From contig JAQOTA010000053.1 of the NCBI GenBank assembly GCA_029532415.1, forward strand, positions 372,001-436,000: a DNA stretch of 64,000 nucleotides, given 5' to 3'. This document shows positions 48,720-58,278 of this stretch, one piece after another. The DNA is from Marasmius tenuissimus (Eukaryota; Basidiomycota; Agaricomycetes; Agaricales; Marasmiaceae). The first letter of the stretch is position 1; each line of letters opens with the position of its first letter. The notes under the pieces were generated by a model. It was not told the origin of the DNA and searched no databases. It saw only the letters and a list, made by a program, of their open reading frames with translations. Made by a program: the position numbers and the translations under genes.

Positions 48720-49139
48720 TCACCCCAAATTGCGGTGCGGTTTCTTTAGGGTTGATAGGTCCACTACCTGAAATTGTGGCGTGCTTGAGGAAGTTGTACT
48801 GAGATCAGTGGCAAGGCTAGCATTCAGATTTGATGTAGCGCTTCTTCGGGACATTTTCTTAGACTCATCGGAGTCGCGATGGCTAAAAAAATTATGGGCG
48901 TTGGCGAGACGTGTCAGTCTCGTTCGAGCCTGACACAGATCACAAACGACGTAGTGCATCTTTTCCTCCGCCACATATTCGGTATAAAGCGTGAGGTTGT
49001 TGTTTATCTGAACCTGCTGACTTTCGGTAGGCGTGCACGGACGGCGGCTCTTTCGAGAGCTCATCCTTGGATAGAGGAGACGATGGCAGGCTGCGATGAG
49101 GGTCTCGGATTTTGATTGAACGTGTTTGATACAATGCAT
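48720..49139 (-). CDS. Zinc-finger ORF of the hAT element
   Basis: A 139-residue frame; an internal Met at 49064 (MSSRKSRRPCTP) is an alternative start. The centre reads YVVCDLCQARTRLTRLANAHNFFSHRD, i.e. Cys-x2-Cys-x16-His-x4-His, similar in spacing to the BED-like DNA-binding finger at the N-terminus of hAT transposases. The flanks are Ser/Thr-rich and no RNase-H catalytic part or dimerisation domain follows. If expressed, it would be a DNA-binding protein without transposase activity, possibly able to bind the element's own ends. It could also be a fossil of an internally deleted transposase. Confidence 0.55.
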   Translation of the reverse strand: MHCIKHVQSKSETLIAACHRLLYPRMSSRKSRRPCTPTESQQVQINNNLTLYTEYVAEEKMHYVVCDLCQARTRLTRLANAHNFFSHRDSDESKKMSRRSATSNLNASLATDLSTTSSSTPQFQVVDLSTLKKPHRNLG

Positions 49140-49309
49140 AGAGTCACTGGTACACGGTACATGGCTAGGTGTTGGAGCTCAAAAAATTCCTATCTACCCT
49201 TGATATCCCCAGTTGAATCGCCACGGAGTTCAAATTTTGAGATTCGTTGGAAATGGGAAGGAAATGAGCTGCACAGATTGACTACTGACCTGCCACCGAC
49301 GGTTGATAT

Positions 49310-49356
49310 GTCACCCATTGTCACCTATTGTCACCAACCAGTCACGCTCTGGTCAC
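49310..49356. promoter_or_regulatory. Five phased GTCAC motifs in the hAT right subterminal region
   Basis: GTCAC starts at 49310, 49320, 49330, 49341 and 49352, so spacings are 10, 10, 11 and 11 bp and all copies face one side of the helix. Subterminal short repeats of this kind are the usual transposase-binding sites of hAT elements. The left end has at least one GTCAC at 48554. Confidence 0.7.
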
Positions 49357-49357
49357 A

Positions 49358-49432
49358 TCCCAAAATGGCAATGATTTGGGACCCCTCGCGACCCAGTTGA
49401 TATTGCCGGAAAACCCCGGTGGGGACCCCCTG
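49358..49432 (-). repeat. Right 75-bp terminal inverted repeat
   Basis: Exact reverse complement of 48478-48552, followed directly by the second GGTACTTC target copy at 49433-49440. Confidence 0.95.
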
Positions 49433-49554
49433 GGTACTTCTCCCCGAGGGAAACTGTCGGCCTCTGTTAGCCTTGGAGGCACAGACGCTAGAAGCTGGAT
49501 AGATGATGCAATTACGAGCGATAGTCTGATAAGGCCGTTATAGTGAAACGCCAT

Positions 49555-50147
49555 CGAGTTGCCATTGACTGCGAATTGTAGGGCGTTTCTCTATTCTCTG
49601 GTCGTTATAAAACATACCAAGAGATTCGTGAATAGCTCACCTATTGGAATTTTCCCGCTCAATGAAACACTACGCAGATGCGCTCGAAGGTCTCCGTTAG
49701 ACGGTTGATAGGATTCACTTTGCTTCTCATAGACAAAAAACCCTGAAGAACCTTGGTAGAAGTGAGATTGGACAATTTGGAGCGAGTACTGGAGCAAAAA
49801 GGAATGGTGAAGGTGGGGCAATATCGAATCCCACAGCCCTGCAAGCTCAATGGTACAACCTAGAAGTTGCAAGCACCACAGCAATGAAGGAAGCGAAATG
49901 AGGGTCAGCCTGCGTATGAGAATTTGGCAAACTCGAGGCTTGGAAATCGTTGGAGACGCAGACTTGAGGCTGAGCCGAGTCGAGGTCATGGTGGAGCATT
50001 TCAGAAAATATCTTCCGTGGGAGTCTGGTCACGCGCTCGACGCGTTCCTTCGGTTCCGAAATTCCCTCGCCGGATATTCACGCAAGTCAACTTCCGAAGT
50101 AGATCCGAGTATAACTTTAGCTCTTTCGATCGTCATCACGATTCAGC
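49555..50147. other. Intergenic between hAT locus and secreted-family copy 3
   Basis: A minus-strand frame at 49591-49989 has no recognisable domain and overlaps plus-strand frames of similar length. Nothing called. Confidence 0.35.
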
Positions 50148-50947
50148 TCAAACTACTTCAACTATCGGCTTGAATGCTTGACGCAGATTTCCAACCCCAT
50201 TCTCCTTGACTTTATCAAACATAGCCTTTGTGGTTCCATTCTGGTTCGACACCCATTGAGAAGCGGCCTGTTCCAGTAGTCAGTGCAGTTGATACGCAGA
50301 AACAGCGCTGCTAACGCACCTCTCGAGTTTCCCATCCATTAAACACGAGTCGCACTGTCGAATTTCCATCCGAGCCAAGACCTATCGTGGATCCATATCC
50401 GCCCTCTGTACCCCTTATGCTGGCACTCAGGAACGAAAACGCTTTCTTCAACTCAGCCCGATCAAATCCAGGGCGCAACTCTTGAATTACTGTTTCGGTC
50501 GTTGGCGCGTAGAGAGCCTCATTGAGGGAATATTCCGGATCATCTAGGACACCCGTCGCGGAGATGTTCATTCTCGCCGAATCCGAGAACACAAGGAATG
50601 GCTCTATCACGTTCGGTATATCGGAAGAAAGGGCCTTCCACACTAAGGGCTCAGTGAGTCAGAATATCCATAGTTGGATGATCTTCGACTCACTCACCAA
50701 AGATCTGCTCAACGAGCGTGGGGTTTCCGGGAATCACACCAACGAAGACTCCGTCTACCTCATCAACGTTCCTTTCTTTGAAGTCCGACATGGCCTGAGT
50801 CACTTGGTATACGAAGTTTTCCGTAGCCAACGCATTGGGTACAAATCGTTGTATGGTCACGGAGGTGGCCACGGTTTCCCTCCCTCGCGCGTTGATGACG
50901 TCTGGAGTGAGCAAGAGGAGCGAGGCAACGACAAATCGAGCGCGCAT
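50148..50947 (-). CDS. Secreted two-repeat alpha/beta protein family, copy 3
   Basis: Exons 50698-50947, 50320-50642 and 50148-50267 give 230 residues. The N-terminus (MRARFVVASLLLLTPDV) is a signal peptide. Family blocks are present: SVTIQRFVP, QAMSDFKERNVDEVDGVFVG, NPTLVEQIF, PFLVFSD, NEALYAPTTETVIQELRPG, EGGYGSTIGLG and VRLVFNGWETRE, with a 120-nt last exon as in copies 1 and 2. Compared with copy 2 the sequence has diverged widely but intron positions are the same. It lies next to copy 4 on the same strand. Likely secreted; role unknown. Confidence 0.85.
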
Positions 50948-51237
50948 GGGTGTGTGATTGATAGTCGATAAATAAATAGGATATAAATATGAGTCACCTC
51001 GCCTTATTTCTGAGATGCCGCACCAACTATACCGACATGGTTTAAAGCACGTCTCGTACGGAGTCTGATCCCGTCCAGTGAACTAGTGGCTGAATGAGAC
51101 TAGCCGAGCACAGGATCATCGGACGGTCCGCGCGATTCAAAGTCTTTCCCGCTTCAGGTTATGAAGTCAAGCCAAAATGAAGTGCGTGTGTTCAAGCCTA
51201 ATCTACACCGACACTAAGAAACATAGGTACAAGCCAA

Positions 51238-52045
51238 TCAGTCAATTTCGACGAGAGGCTTATAGAGTGGGTCCATATTAACGATGGTGGTATCGAGCAC
51301 CCCGTAAACCGTCGCAGTAACATTATCCACCCCCGCGAGCCATTCATCAGAAGCCTAACCATACGTTCATCAACGTCAGCAAAACGAAGAGGTATTGTTC
51401 TTAAACCCTTAACTCACCGTTAGCGTGGCCCACCCACCCAAAACGATCCTCCGAGTTCCATTGTATTCCCACCCAATCGAGGATCCATAACCATCCTTGT
51501 AGGACCTGATATTGACGGAGAGGTACGCAGAAACCGCTTCCAATCTCTCCAAGTCACTCCCAGGGACAATATTCTGGAAGATTGTCTCCGTTACAGGAGC
51601 ACGGAACGACATATACACAGAAGTCTTGTTCGGAAGAATCGCAGTAGCGGAACCGTTCAACTCCCCCGTGGTTGAAAAGCGAAGGAAAGGTTCAGCTACG
51701 TCAAGGGACGAGTCGGCCGGGGAGCGCCATACTAAACATAGGTAAGCTACCGCTACCAATGTGATCCGGGAGCTCTTTGATGTATTTGCACTCACGGAAA
51801 GCCTGTTCAGCGATGATGGGGTTTGTGTCGGGGACCACACCAAAGAACGCAGCGTCAATTTCGTCGGAATGAGCTGCTTTGAACTCTGACATGGCCTCTG
51901 TGATCGTGTCGAGGGTTTCTGGAGACGAATCATTCACGGTGAAGCGCTGAATCGTCACGGTCTGACTACAGTCGCAGTCGGAATCCTGAGCGACTGCGGC
52001 CGAGAACAAGAAGAAAGACAAGCAAGATAGGAGCTGCAAACGCAT
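51238..52045 (-). CDS. Secreted two-repeat alpha/beta protein family, copy 4
   Basis: Exons 51796-52045, 51418-51731 and 51238-51354 give 226 residues. The signal peptide is MRLQLLSCLSFFLFSAAVAQ; just after it comes a short Cys/Asp cluster DSDCDCSQ not seen in the other copies. Family blocks: TVTIQRFTV, EAMSEFKAAHSDEIDAAFFG, EPFLRFSTTGEL, RAPVTETIFQNIVPGSDL, KDGYGSSIGW and RRIVLGGWATL. The last exon is 117 nt, one codon shorter than in the other copies. Potential N-glycosylation sites (NGS, NKT, NGT) are frequent, consistent with secretion. Copies 3 and 4 form an older tandem pair than copies 1 and 2. Confidence 0.85.
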
Positions 52046-54406
52046 TGGGAAAAGTCGGGGCGAACGAGAGCTAGCTTGCAGAGCGGCACCTTGTTGAGGT
52101 TATAAGGACTTGGAATACCGGTTCCGTTAGTACTAGCCAAGGGATTTCGAGGACGTAATCCCGAAATTTGTCTGAGGGGTCGCTTAAAACGACTCTCCAC
52201 AGGGGAGGGAGCCTGCGGGGGACTAGGGGCCGTTGTATATATATGTGCGAAACATCTGAGGTTATGTGACCATCTCGAGCATCATTATGATCCCCGCATT
52301 AATATTGTAGACGTTGTTCGGGTCAATTCGTCGATGAGTTCCCTCCAGGGTGGCGCATCTCGACTCCTAAGAGGTTGCCAGGCCCAGTTTTTGAGGTTTC
52401 TACGACGATTGAAGGGCGGGACTGCGTCTCGTTCCTGGCAAGGCGTGCGGTCATGGAAGGATAAAAGACTGAGGCATTTCGCCAACACACTTTTTCGAGT
52501 AACGCAGGATTCCTTTATCCGACGCTTAGCATAGGTTTCCATGTATATGCCATCCACTCGAAGCGAGCTTGGCTTATTTGCCTGCCGATTGTATCAGTCT
52601 GCAATGCCTCTAGGTTTCGGTTCCCTCCCACAACCGAAGCACACTCACTATCGAGGACAACCAACGAATCCCTGCTCCGTCTTGGGGACGAAAGAGAGCG
52701 AAAGGGAACCCTCTGGTTTTCGGGCCCAACGCAGTTTGTGCTCGAAGAACGCGGTCGGCGTACAATTCTTCAAGCTTGATCGCTCATGCTGAAATTATGA
52801 CAAGAGGGATTGAGCTTGGCATGAGGACCAGATGATGCTAGTATATGACCTCTCTAACGTTAGTCGAAACGAATTGAATGCGCACGTACGAAAAACCTCA
52901 CATGAGCCCACAAATGGCGACGTACCTTGAGCCTCCCCTCACCGGCATTTGAGCATCCGCATTACGGGTATGTCATGCTTTCGGCTTCATCATCCCAAAT
53001 CGTGCCTGTAGTAATATTTAATCAGAAGGAATGTCATAAGATGGCAGAATGATGAACGGGAAGATGAGCGCTCGCTCTTCCGCCACCAGATTCTTGGGAA
53101 GGTAGAGGTCGCTACGGCTTGGATAAATGTATATCACCGTATCGATTGCTGTGTCAGGAACCTGAACCTCACCGTGTCGTTGTCGGTCGGCATTTCGGTA
53201 TACCAGGACAAAATCGATCCAGCGGGATTTGAGATTTGAGGTATGGCGAAACTGGAGCCTGAAATTATTAAACGTCTAGGAACACTCAAAGATGAACTGA
53301 CTAGTTGCGACACCCACGCATGTGAATCAGATCAAGCCTTGGGCGATTGCTTCGTGTACGAAAGTGGGCCAGAATCCCGCTGTTCAGACGAGTTTGACTG
53401 GAATGTATGTCCTCAGGCTACCTCAAAGCTGTCGCTTCATTTACGCTGTTTCAAGAGAAAGACAAGAGCGCCTATCCGCGAGAGAAATTGATGTGATGTA
53501 CCGGGTGGGGGATCATGAGCAGTCTATCAGACCTTTGAACACTTGAGCTACTTGCATTATAGCACATACCTTTAGATCTGACCCAGGGCATCGGCTTCAC
53601 ATTTGAATAACAGTTGGGGAGTGCGATGCACCTTACTCTAGGTCACCTGTCCGTAAGTCGGATCTCACAGCTCCCTTCTATCCCTTCAAAGAGGCTGGCG
53701 TACGCGTAGTTCGTCGAGTTGGAGCGGAAGAAAGCTTGAACGGGTCCGGCCGATCCGGTACTTACCCCCGCATAGCCTTGACTGAACACGTGCACTGAAC
53801 GTCGTGATCTTTCCAGCAGCAAATTAAAGTTGCTTTTTCCTTCTTCCCAACCCCAGCCTCGCCTTGCCTCGCCTCCCTTGTTCAGTGGCGTAATTTCATC
53901 AAGCGTCAAGATTTGAAAAATACATATGGTACCTCATGGCTATTCTGCTAGCGCTGTCGTGAGATGCTTCATGACTACGTCCTGTCACTTTGAAGTCTTC
54001 GGGCGCCGTCGTTCAGGTTACACAGCGCTCGTCGTAGAACCATCGCAATCCGAGAGTCAAGTACTGACTGCTAGTGGGTCCTCAATATCTTCATCTCAAT
54101 ACCAACTCACCGGCTACATCCCTCTTCAAGCGCCCCGGTACGGAGCCTATAGGCCTATAGGCTCCCATTTCGTTAGAGAGGTGGATCACAGCCCGTTCAA
54201 CATGCCACCAGCGGCCCTCTGTCAACTCTGTCGCATCTGTCATTGAGAAGATATAAATGAACGCCGAGCACTTCATTGCAAGCCTTTTGGGGCTTCAGGA
54301 ACTGTACAAATAATGATCTATTTTCCCTGCAAGACCTATCCGAGTATAAAGGTACGAGAGCCCCCCACCGGTAATTCTCGATCCCCTTCCCTCTACTCTG
54401 ACAGTA
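52046..54406. other. Long intergenic region without gene models
   Basis: Short frames at 52285-52557, 53243-53546 and 53643-53909 have no recognisable domain and lack splice continuity. A 24-nt perfect palindrome lies at 54142-54165. A TATA-like GAGTATAAAGG near 54342 precedes the GPI-type gene at 54407. Confidence 0.4.
54142..54165. repeat. 24-nt perfect palindrome
   Basis: The halves GGAGCCTATAGG and CCTATAGGCTCC are exact reverse complements with no spacer. It lies about 240 bp upstream of the GPI-type gene; no function can be assigned. Confidence 0.85.
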
Positions 54407-55076
54407 ATGTTCGACATGTTTCTCACTGCCTCGATACCATTCTTTGTCTTGATGTCTTCGTTGTCCTTAATGACTCGTGGTGGTTCGTACTCTTATGGTC
54501 GATATCTCCATACCACATCATCCCTGACTCGAGGCGTATTGCAGCGCTTCTCACACGAGAAGAGGCCAGCAATCTAGGGATCTTCAATAACTCCACCCTC
54601 AAAAATGAAGTAGTCATCGGCACATTCGACAGCGACAATATACCTCGCCAGTGTGCTGGTAGTGGGCCTTGTAACGATACCCCTGTGAGTTCTCACTGAT
54701 GACTCCAATTGCGATCTGGGAACTGACGACATCTCCCGAATATCAGAACTGCAATAATGAAGAGCTCAGTTGCATATGCACGAACGACTTCGCTGAGCAG
54801 CTCGCGAAATGTGCCAGCTGCGTCGTCCAACAAGACAAGAGCGTGAAGATCCAGGATGCTCAGGGTTTCATTGATGGCGAGTCTTTCTACCTCGTTTTAC
54901 TTGCAACGTCGGCTGACTGAAAGCTCCAACCCGATGTAGCTTTCGCTTCAGGCTGCAGCAGCGGAGGGTTCAATATCAAATCGGCAAAGGTTACCAGTGG
55001 TACTATAACAACGAGAGTCGGGATGGGTGCTCTGGCTGCGGGTGCTCTGGTCGTCTCGACTGCCCTTCTGCTGTAG
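54407..55076 (+). CDS. GPI-anchored Cys-rich surface protein (CFEM-like)
   Basis: Exons 54407-54486, 54534-54684, 54747-54876 and 54940-55076 give 165 residues. The N-terminus (MFDMFLTASIPFFVLMSSL) is a signal peptide. The centre has a spaced set of Cys: QCAGSGPC, NCNNEELSCICTNDF, LAKCASCVV and ASGCSSGGF, the pattern of small CFEM-like extracellular proteins, though not a strict CFEM match. The C-terminus is Thr/Ser-rich and ends in a hydrophobic tail (GALAAGALVVSTALLL), as expected for a GPI signal. The third intron (54877-54939) appears to use a GC donor (GCGAGT), which restores the last Cys-containing exon in frame. Probably a cell-wall or membrane-surface protein; some relatives bind heme or iron. 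Confidence 0.68.
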
Positions 55077-56500
55077 GGCTCATCTCGTGTTTGTTGTCTC
55101 GTCAATGTGCCTCTCATGACTCAATCGATACGTACATGTACTACTCTGGAAGCTACATTGAGCCGTTTTGTATCTCTAGCTTTCCCAATCCATACCGACG
55201 GCTACTGCCAACACTGTACTGGTAGATCTGGTCAATGCATCAGCACCAGGATTCGGACTTTCTGGACTTCTCGAGGTACAGGACGCTATCCCGAAGTGAC
55301 CTTCCTCCGATCGTCTGCTTCGGTACCTTGATAGTCTTTGTCGTTTAGGAACAGCGGCAGAATTCGAATGCGACGGCGGCTCTCGAATCGGAGCTCCGGC
55401 AGGCAGCAGCACAGCCTCAGTCATGTGCTCTGAAGGTTCATCGACATCAATCATCGGCTACGCTGTTCCTCCTTCTCGCGATGTCGAACTCCGAACGAAC
55501 TCTAAGCAGCATTGAACCGCCTCTGCCCCTTCGGGCTAGTGGTCTCAACTCGCCAAGACTTGAAGGTCTACAAAACAATCATGGTGCCTCGTGGTTCCTT
55601 GCTGGCGCTGACAGGAATGTGTTATCCCTTCAGTGAATCCTGTCACCCTCCCGAAGCACTGTTGTTCTCTGAGCCGCCCTCTGAGCTCCCATAATACCTC
55701 GACGATCGATACTACCTGCCGACTCTCCGATTTCTCTCGCAAGGTCTCAGGCCGGAGCACTCATCCAATCCCTCCTTGTCTCTGGTTTATAGTTATAGGT
55801 GCCGATACTCTGATGTCTTGCTAGAGAACTTGAGTTCGTCCTCCTTCCGCCAAGCCGCAGCGGCCCCCGAGTCGCGATGTTGCATCTGTCATTCAGGAGA
55901 TACAGATGTCAGCCTACAGCCCAATTACAATTTCTCGGCACCTCACCTGGAATGAAGAATACCGTCAACTTCGCCAGGCCGCCTATGTATCTTACTACTA
56001 TAAAGGCAAGAAAAGACAGCTCTATATCCCGCCGCCCTCAGGTTTACAAAGCCAGTGCTTGTCGTCGCAAGGATACTCAGTGCCTCTTAGGTCCGTTTTA
56101 CCATCTCGCCGTCTTTGCAACTTTTTTGGCAGAATCACCGGCTGAGAACACTCCATCCTTAGTTGATCCTGATGTACGGTAGTAACCAAAGAGCAACGGA
56201 AGAATGAAGATCAGTGATATTTGCGCACAGGAGGGGGAGTTTTGTATTCAAAGTTCCCGTGGTATAGCAACATTGTCAGTGCTCAAGCGCTCATCAAAGG
56301 ACCTTAGTGTTTGATTTTACCCCTTTTCCCTTTCGAAACACCGGTGGCCACCGAAATACCCCTCAGTTCTCCATAGAGGTTTGAGCTTTACTTCGGTGCT
56401 GGGACACCTGGGCCGTATAAAGGCGATTGGACGAGCTGAGTAGTTCCTCACGCTGAGCGTACTTTTTGACTACTCACTAACACTCTCTTCGATCGTCTAG
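55077..56500. other. Region with coding-like fragments, no gene model
   Basis: A plus-strand frame from about 55349 to 55640 is open for about 95 codons (rich in Gln/Ala/Ser) and ends at a TGA; upstream fragments at 55140-55320 change frame. On the minus strand 55176-55454 is also open. A further plus frame sits at 55906-56145. None could be assigned. CGTATAAAGG at about 56412 is a likely TATA box of the next gene. Confidence 0.35.
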
Positions 56501-57839
56501 ATACACGCCAGAAAGGTCAAGGTCGGTGGTGCGAAACCTAAAGCAAAGCCGAAGGCGGCACCCAAGGTGAAGGCGAAACCGAAGGCGAAGGCACCTGCCA
56601 AGACTGCGAAGGCAAAACCCAAGGCCAAGGTCAAACCGAAGCTAAAGACAAAGGCACCAGCTGAGACGGTGCCAAAGACCAAAGCACCAACTAAGGCGCC
56701 TGCCAAAGCTGCCCCCAAGACTAAAGCGCCTGCCAAAGCTACGCCCAAAGGCAAAACTCCGGCAAAGAAACCGGCCCCAAAGAATGCCGCGAAGGTGGAT
56801 CGAGCGCTCCAAAGGTTAATTCGTTGCTTGCTGACCTTAATCGTGCCTGGTAGTCTTGCCCCGTACCTAAGAAAGGGAACCGTCCTCGGGCCTTCGAAAC
56901 TGAAGAGGAACTAGACGCTTACTACGGCATCGTCAAGAGGGACTTCAGCGCACCAGATGTGGCGATCAGAGGACGCTCGATCGAGAAGAGAACGAATGTT
57001 TGTGGGTTTCATGAGTTGAGGGACCAAGCTGAGGCGGAACGAGGATGCAGTGCCAATACCGCTCGGTTCGTGATTGATGCTACGACAGGGAACCTGGTAA
57101 AGGTAAGAGTCTCATTATCATATTACTCAGATGGCCGTTTGCTGACTCATGAGCACGATGTAGCAAGGACAAGGTCGTGTAGCGGGTGTTGCCTGTGGTG
57201 AGTGCCTTCGTTTCTCCTCTATTGAATCCCATCAAACTGGAGCCGACGTATTTGCCTTTAGACCACATTATCGAACTCCAACTTGTCGCGGACGTCATGG
57301 CAAACACTGGTGCCTGTACAGCCGCTGAACGGATGCTTAGAGCAGGGGGTTTCCAAGCCGGTCTCGCTCCCTCTCTCGCGGAAAAAATGAAGGAACTCAT
57401 TGACAAGCACATCGTTCCCACTGTCAACGGCGCGAGCAACGTAATCTTCCTCGACTCGGGTGTCAACCAATCCAAGAAGACCTACGTCCAGAAGTTCAAG
57501 GGCAAGGCTACTGCTTCCCTTCCCGACGTGACCACCACCAACAATGGTGCTGATGCGGCACAGATCCAAACGTACTTGACGGACAGTACCATCCGTAACC
57601 AATCGTTGAGAAGCTCCGTTGCGATTGATACGAAGATCGAGAAATTCCTCCAGGCGGCAAAACAAGAGGCACTGAAGGAGTTGAAGAAGAGGAAGGATAA
57701 GGCCGGTACGCAGTGTACTGAGACACAGCAGACAAAGTTTGCAACGGATGAGTCGGTGATTAGTGCTGAACCTGCGAATAGCAAGAAGACAAACTTCCCG
57801 GATACACAGGCTCTTTGGGCGAAGATTTCTGATCTGTAG
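56501..57839 (+). CDS. KPA-repeat protein with C-D-H-I-I-E-L-Q motif, start not found
   Basis: Exons 56501-56794, 56854-57102, 57164-57197 and 57262-57839 keep frame for 384 codons. The first exon is almost pure Lys/Ala/Pro (AKPKAKAPAKTAKAKPKAK and similar), like histone H1 tails. The second has EEELDAYYGIVKRDF and a Cys-containing NVCGFHEL. The third intron joins GVAC to DHIIELQLVADVMANTG, giving a CDHxxELQ motif that I believe recurs in basidiomycete proteins of unknown role. It resembles the His-containing core of some HNH-like nucleases, but the rest of such a site is not evident. The C-terminus is Lys-rich and helical. No ATG is found in frame before 56501, where a TAG acceptor precedes ATACACGCC; an upstream tiny exon or a lost start must be assumed. 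Confidence 0.6.
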
Positions 57840-58278
57840 GACGAGGTTGACTCAGTGTTCTCGTTAATCGCTGGTTCTGTAGTCGTTAGGAGACCAATGA
57901 AGTATGTGAATATTCACGGTGAAAGGGCGCCGGGCGGGCCACCGAGAGAAAAGCACTAGTCTCCGGGCCGTGTCGCCGACGGGATCCTTGTGCGTCGTGC
58001 GACGCCACGCGCCTTTCTTTCAGTTCAACCACCACGATCCATTTCAAACTTTCAAAGTTTCCTTTCTCATTGTATTCCGCACAATCCTTCAACACTCCCA
58101 CGAATAATACGGAACTTGATATCGCTCTCACTCCCACTAAGATGACAAAATATCTCTCTGTCATAGAAGCAACCACGGCCTGGCAGGTGATGATCATGAT
58201 ATAAATGCCTTAGCCAGCTCTACCTCGTGAGTGTATCTTCACATATAAGTACCACCTTTTACTACCTGTCTTCTAACG
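57840..58278. other. Intergenic, promoter of epoxide hydrolase gene
   Basis: No gene recognised. ACATATAAGT at 58241-58250 is a TATA-like element about 30 bp before the start codon at 58279. Confidence 0.45.

Larger units (their letters stand above)
48478..49432. mobile_element. Non-autonomous hAT-type DNA transposon, 955 bp
   Basis: The termini 48478-48552 and 49358-49432 are 75-bp perfect inverted repeats starting CAGGGGGTCCCCACC. The element is flanked by an exact 8-bp duplication GGTACTTC at 48470-48477 and 49433-49440. 8-bp target duplications and termini beginning CAGGG fit the hAT superfamily. It is far too short for a hAT transposase, but it carries a minus-strand ORF with a C-x2-C...H-x4-H finger. 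Inside the right terminus are five GTCAC motifs at about 10-bp spacing. Identical termini and an intact target duplication argue for recent insertion. Confidence 0.92.
48076..49554 (-). pseudogene. Unknown host gene apparently split by the hAT element
   Basis: Protein-like frames lie on both sides of the element on the same strand. On the right, from 49554, a frame opens with a signal-peptide-like MAFHYNGLIRLSLVIASSIQ and runs to the insertion site. On the left, from the insertion site down to about 48230, a frame reads KYPYSNFNSSC, then LFLVGHDGDEPDDLKHMHYS and WKAIRLAILNSSYP, with an apparent donor near 48226. Removing the element and one target copy brings the two together, but in different frames, so an intron or later decay must be invoked. 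I do not recognise the protein. This could be an unrelated chance pairing. Confidence 0.4.
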
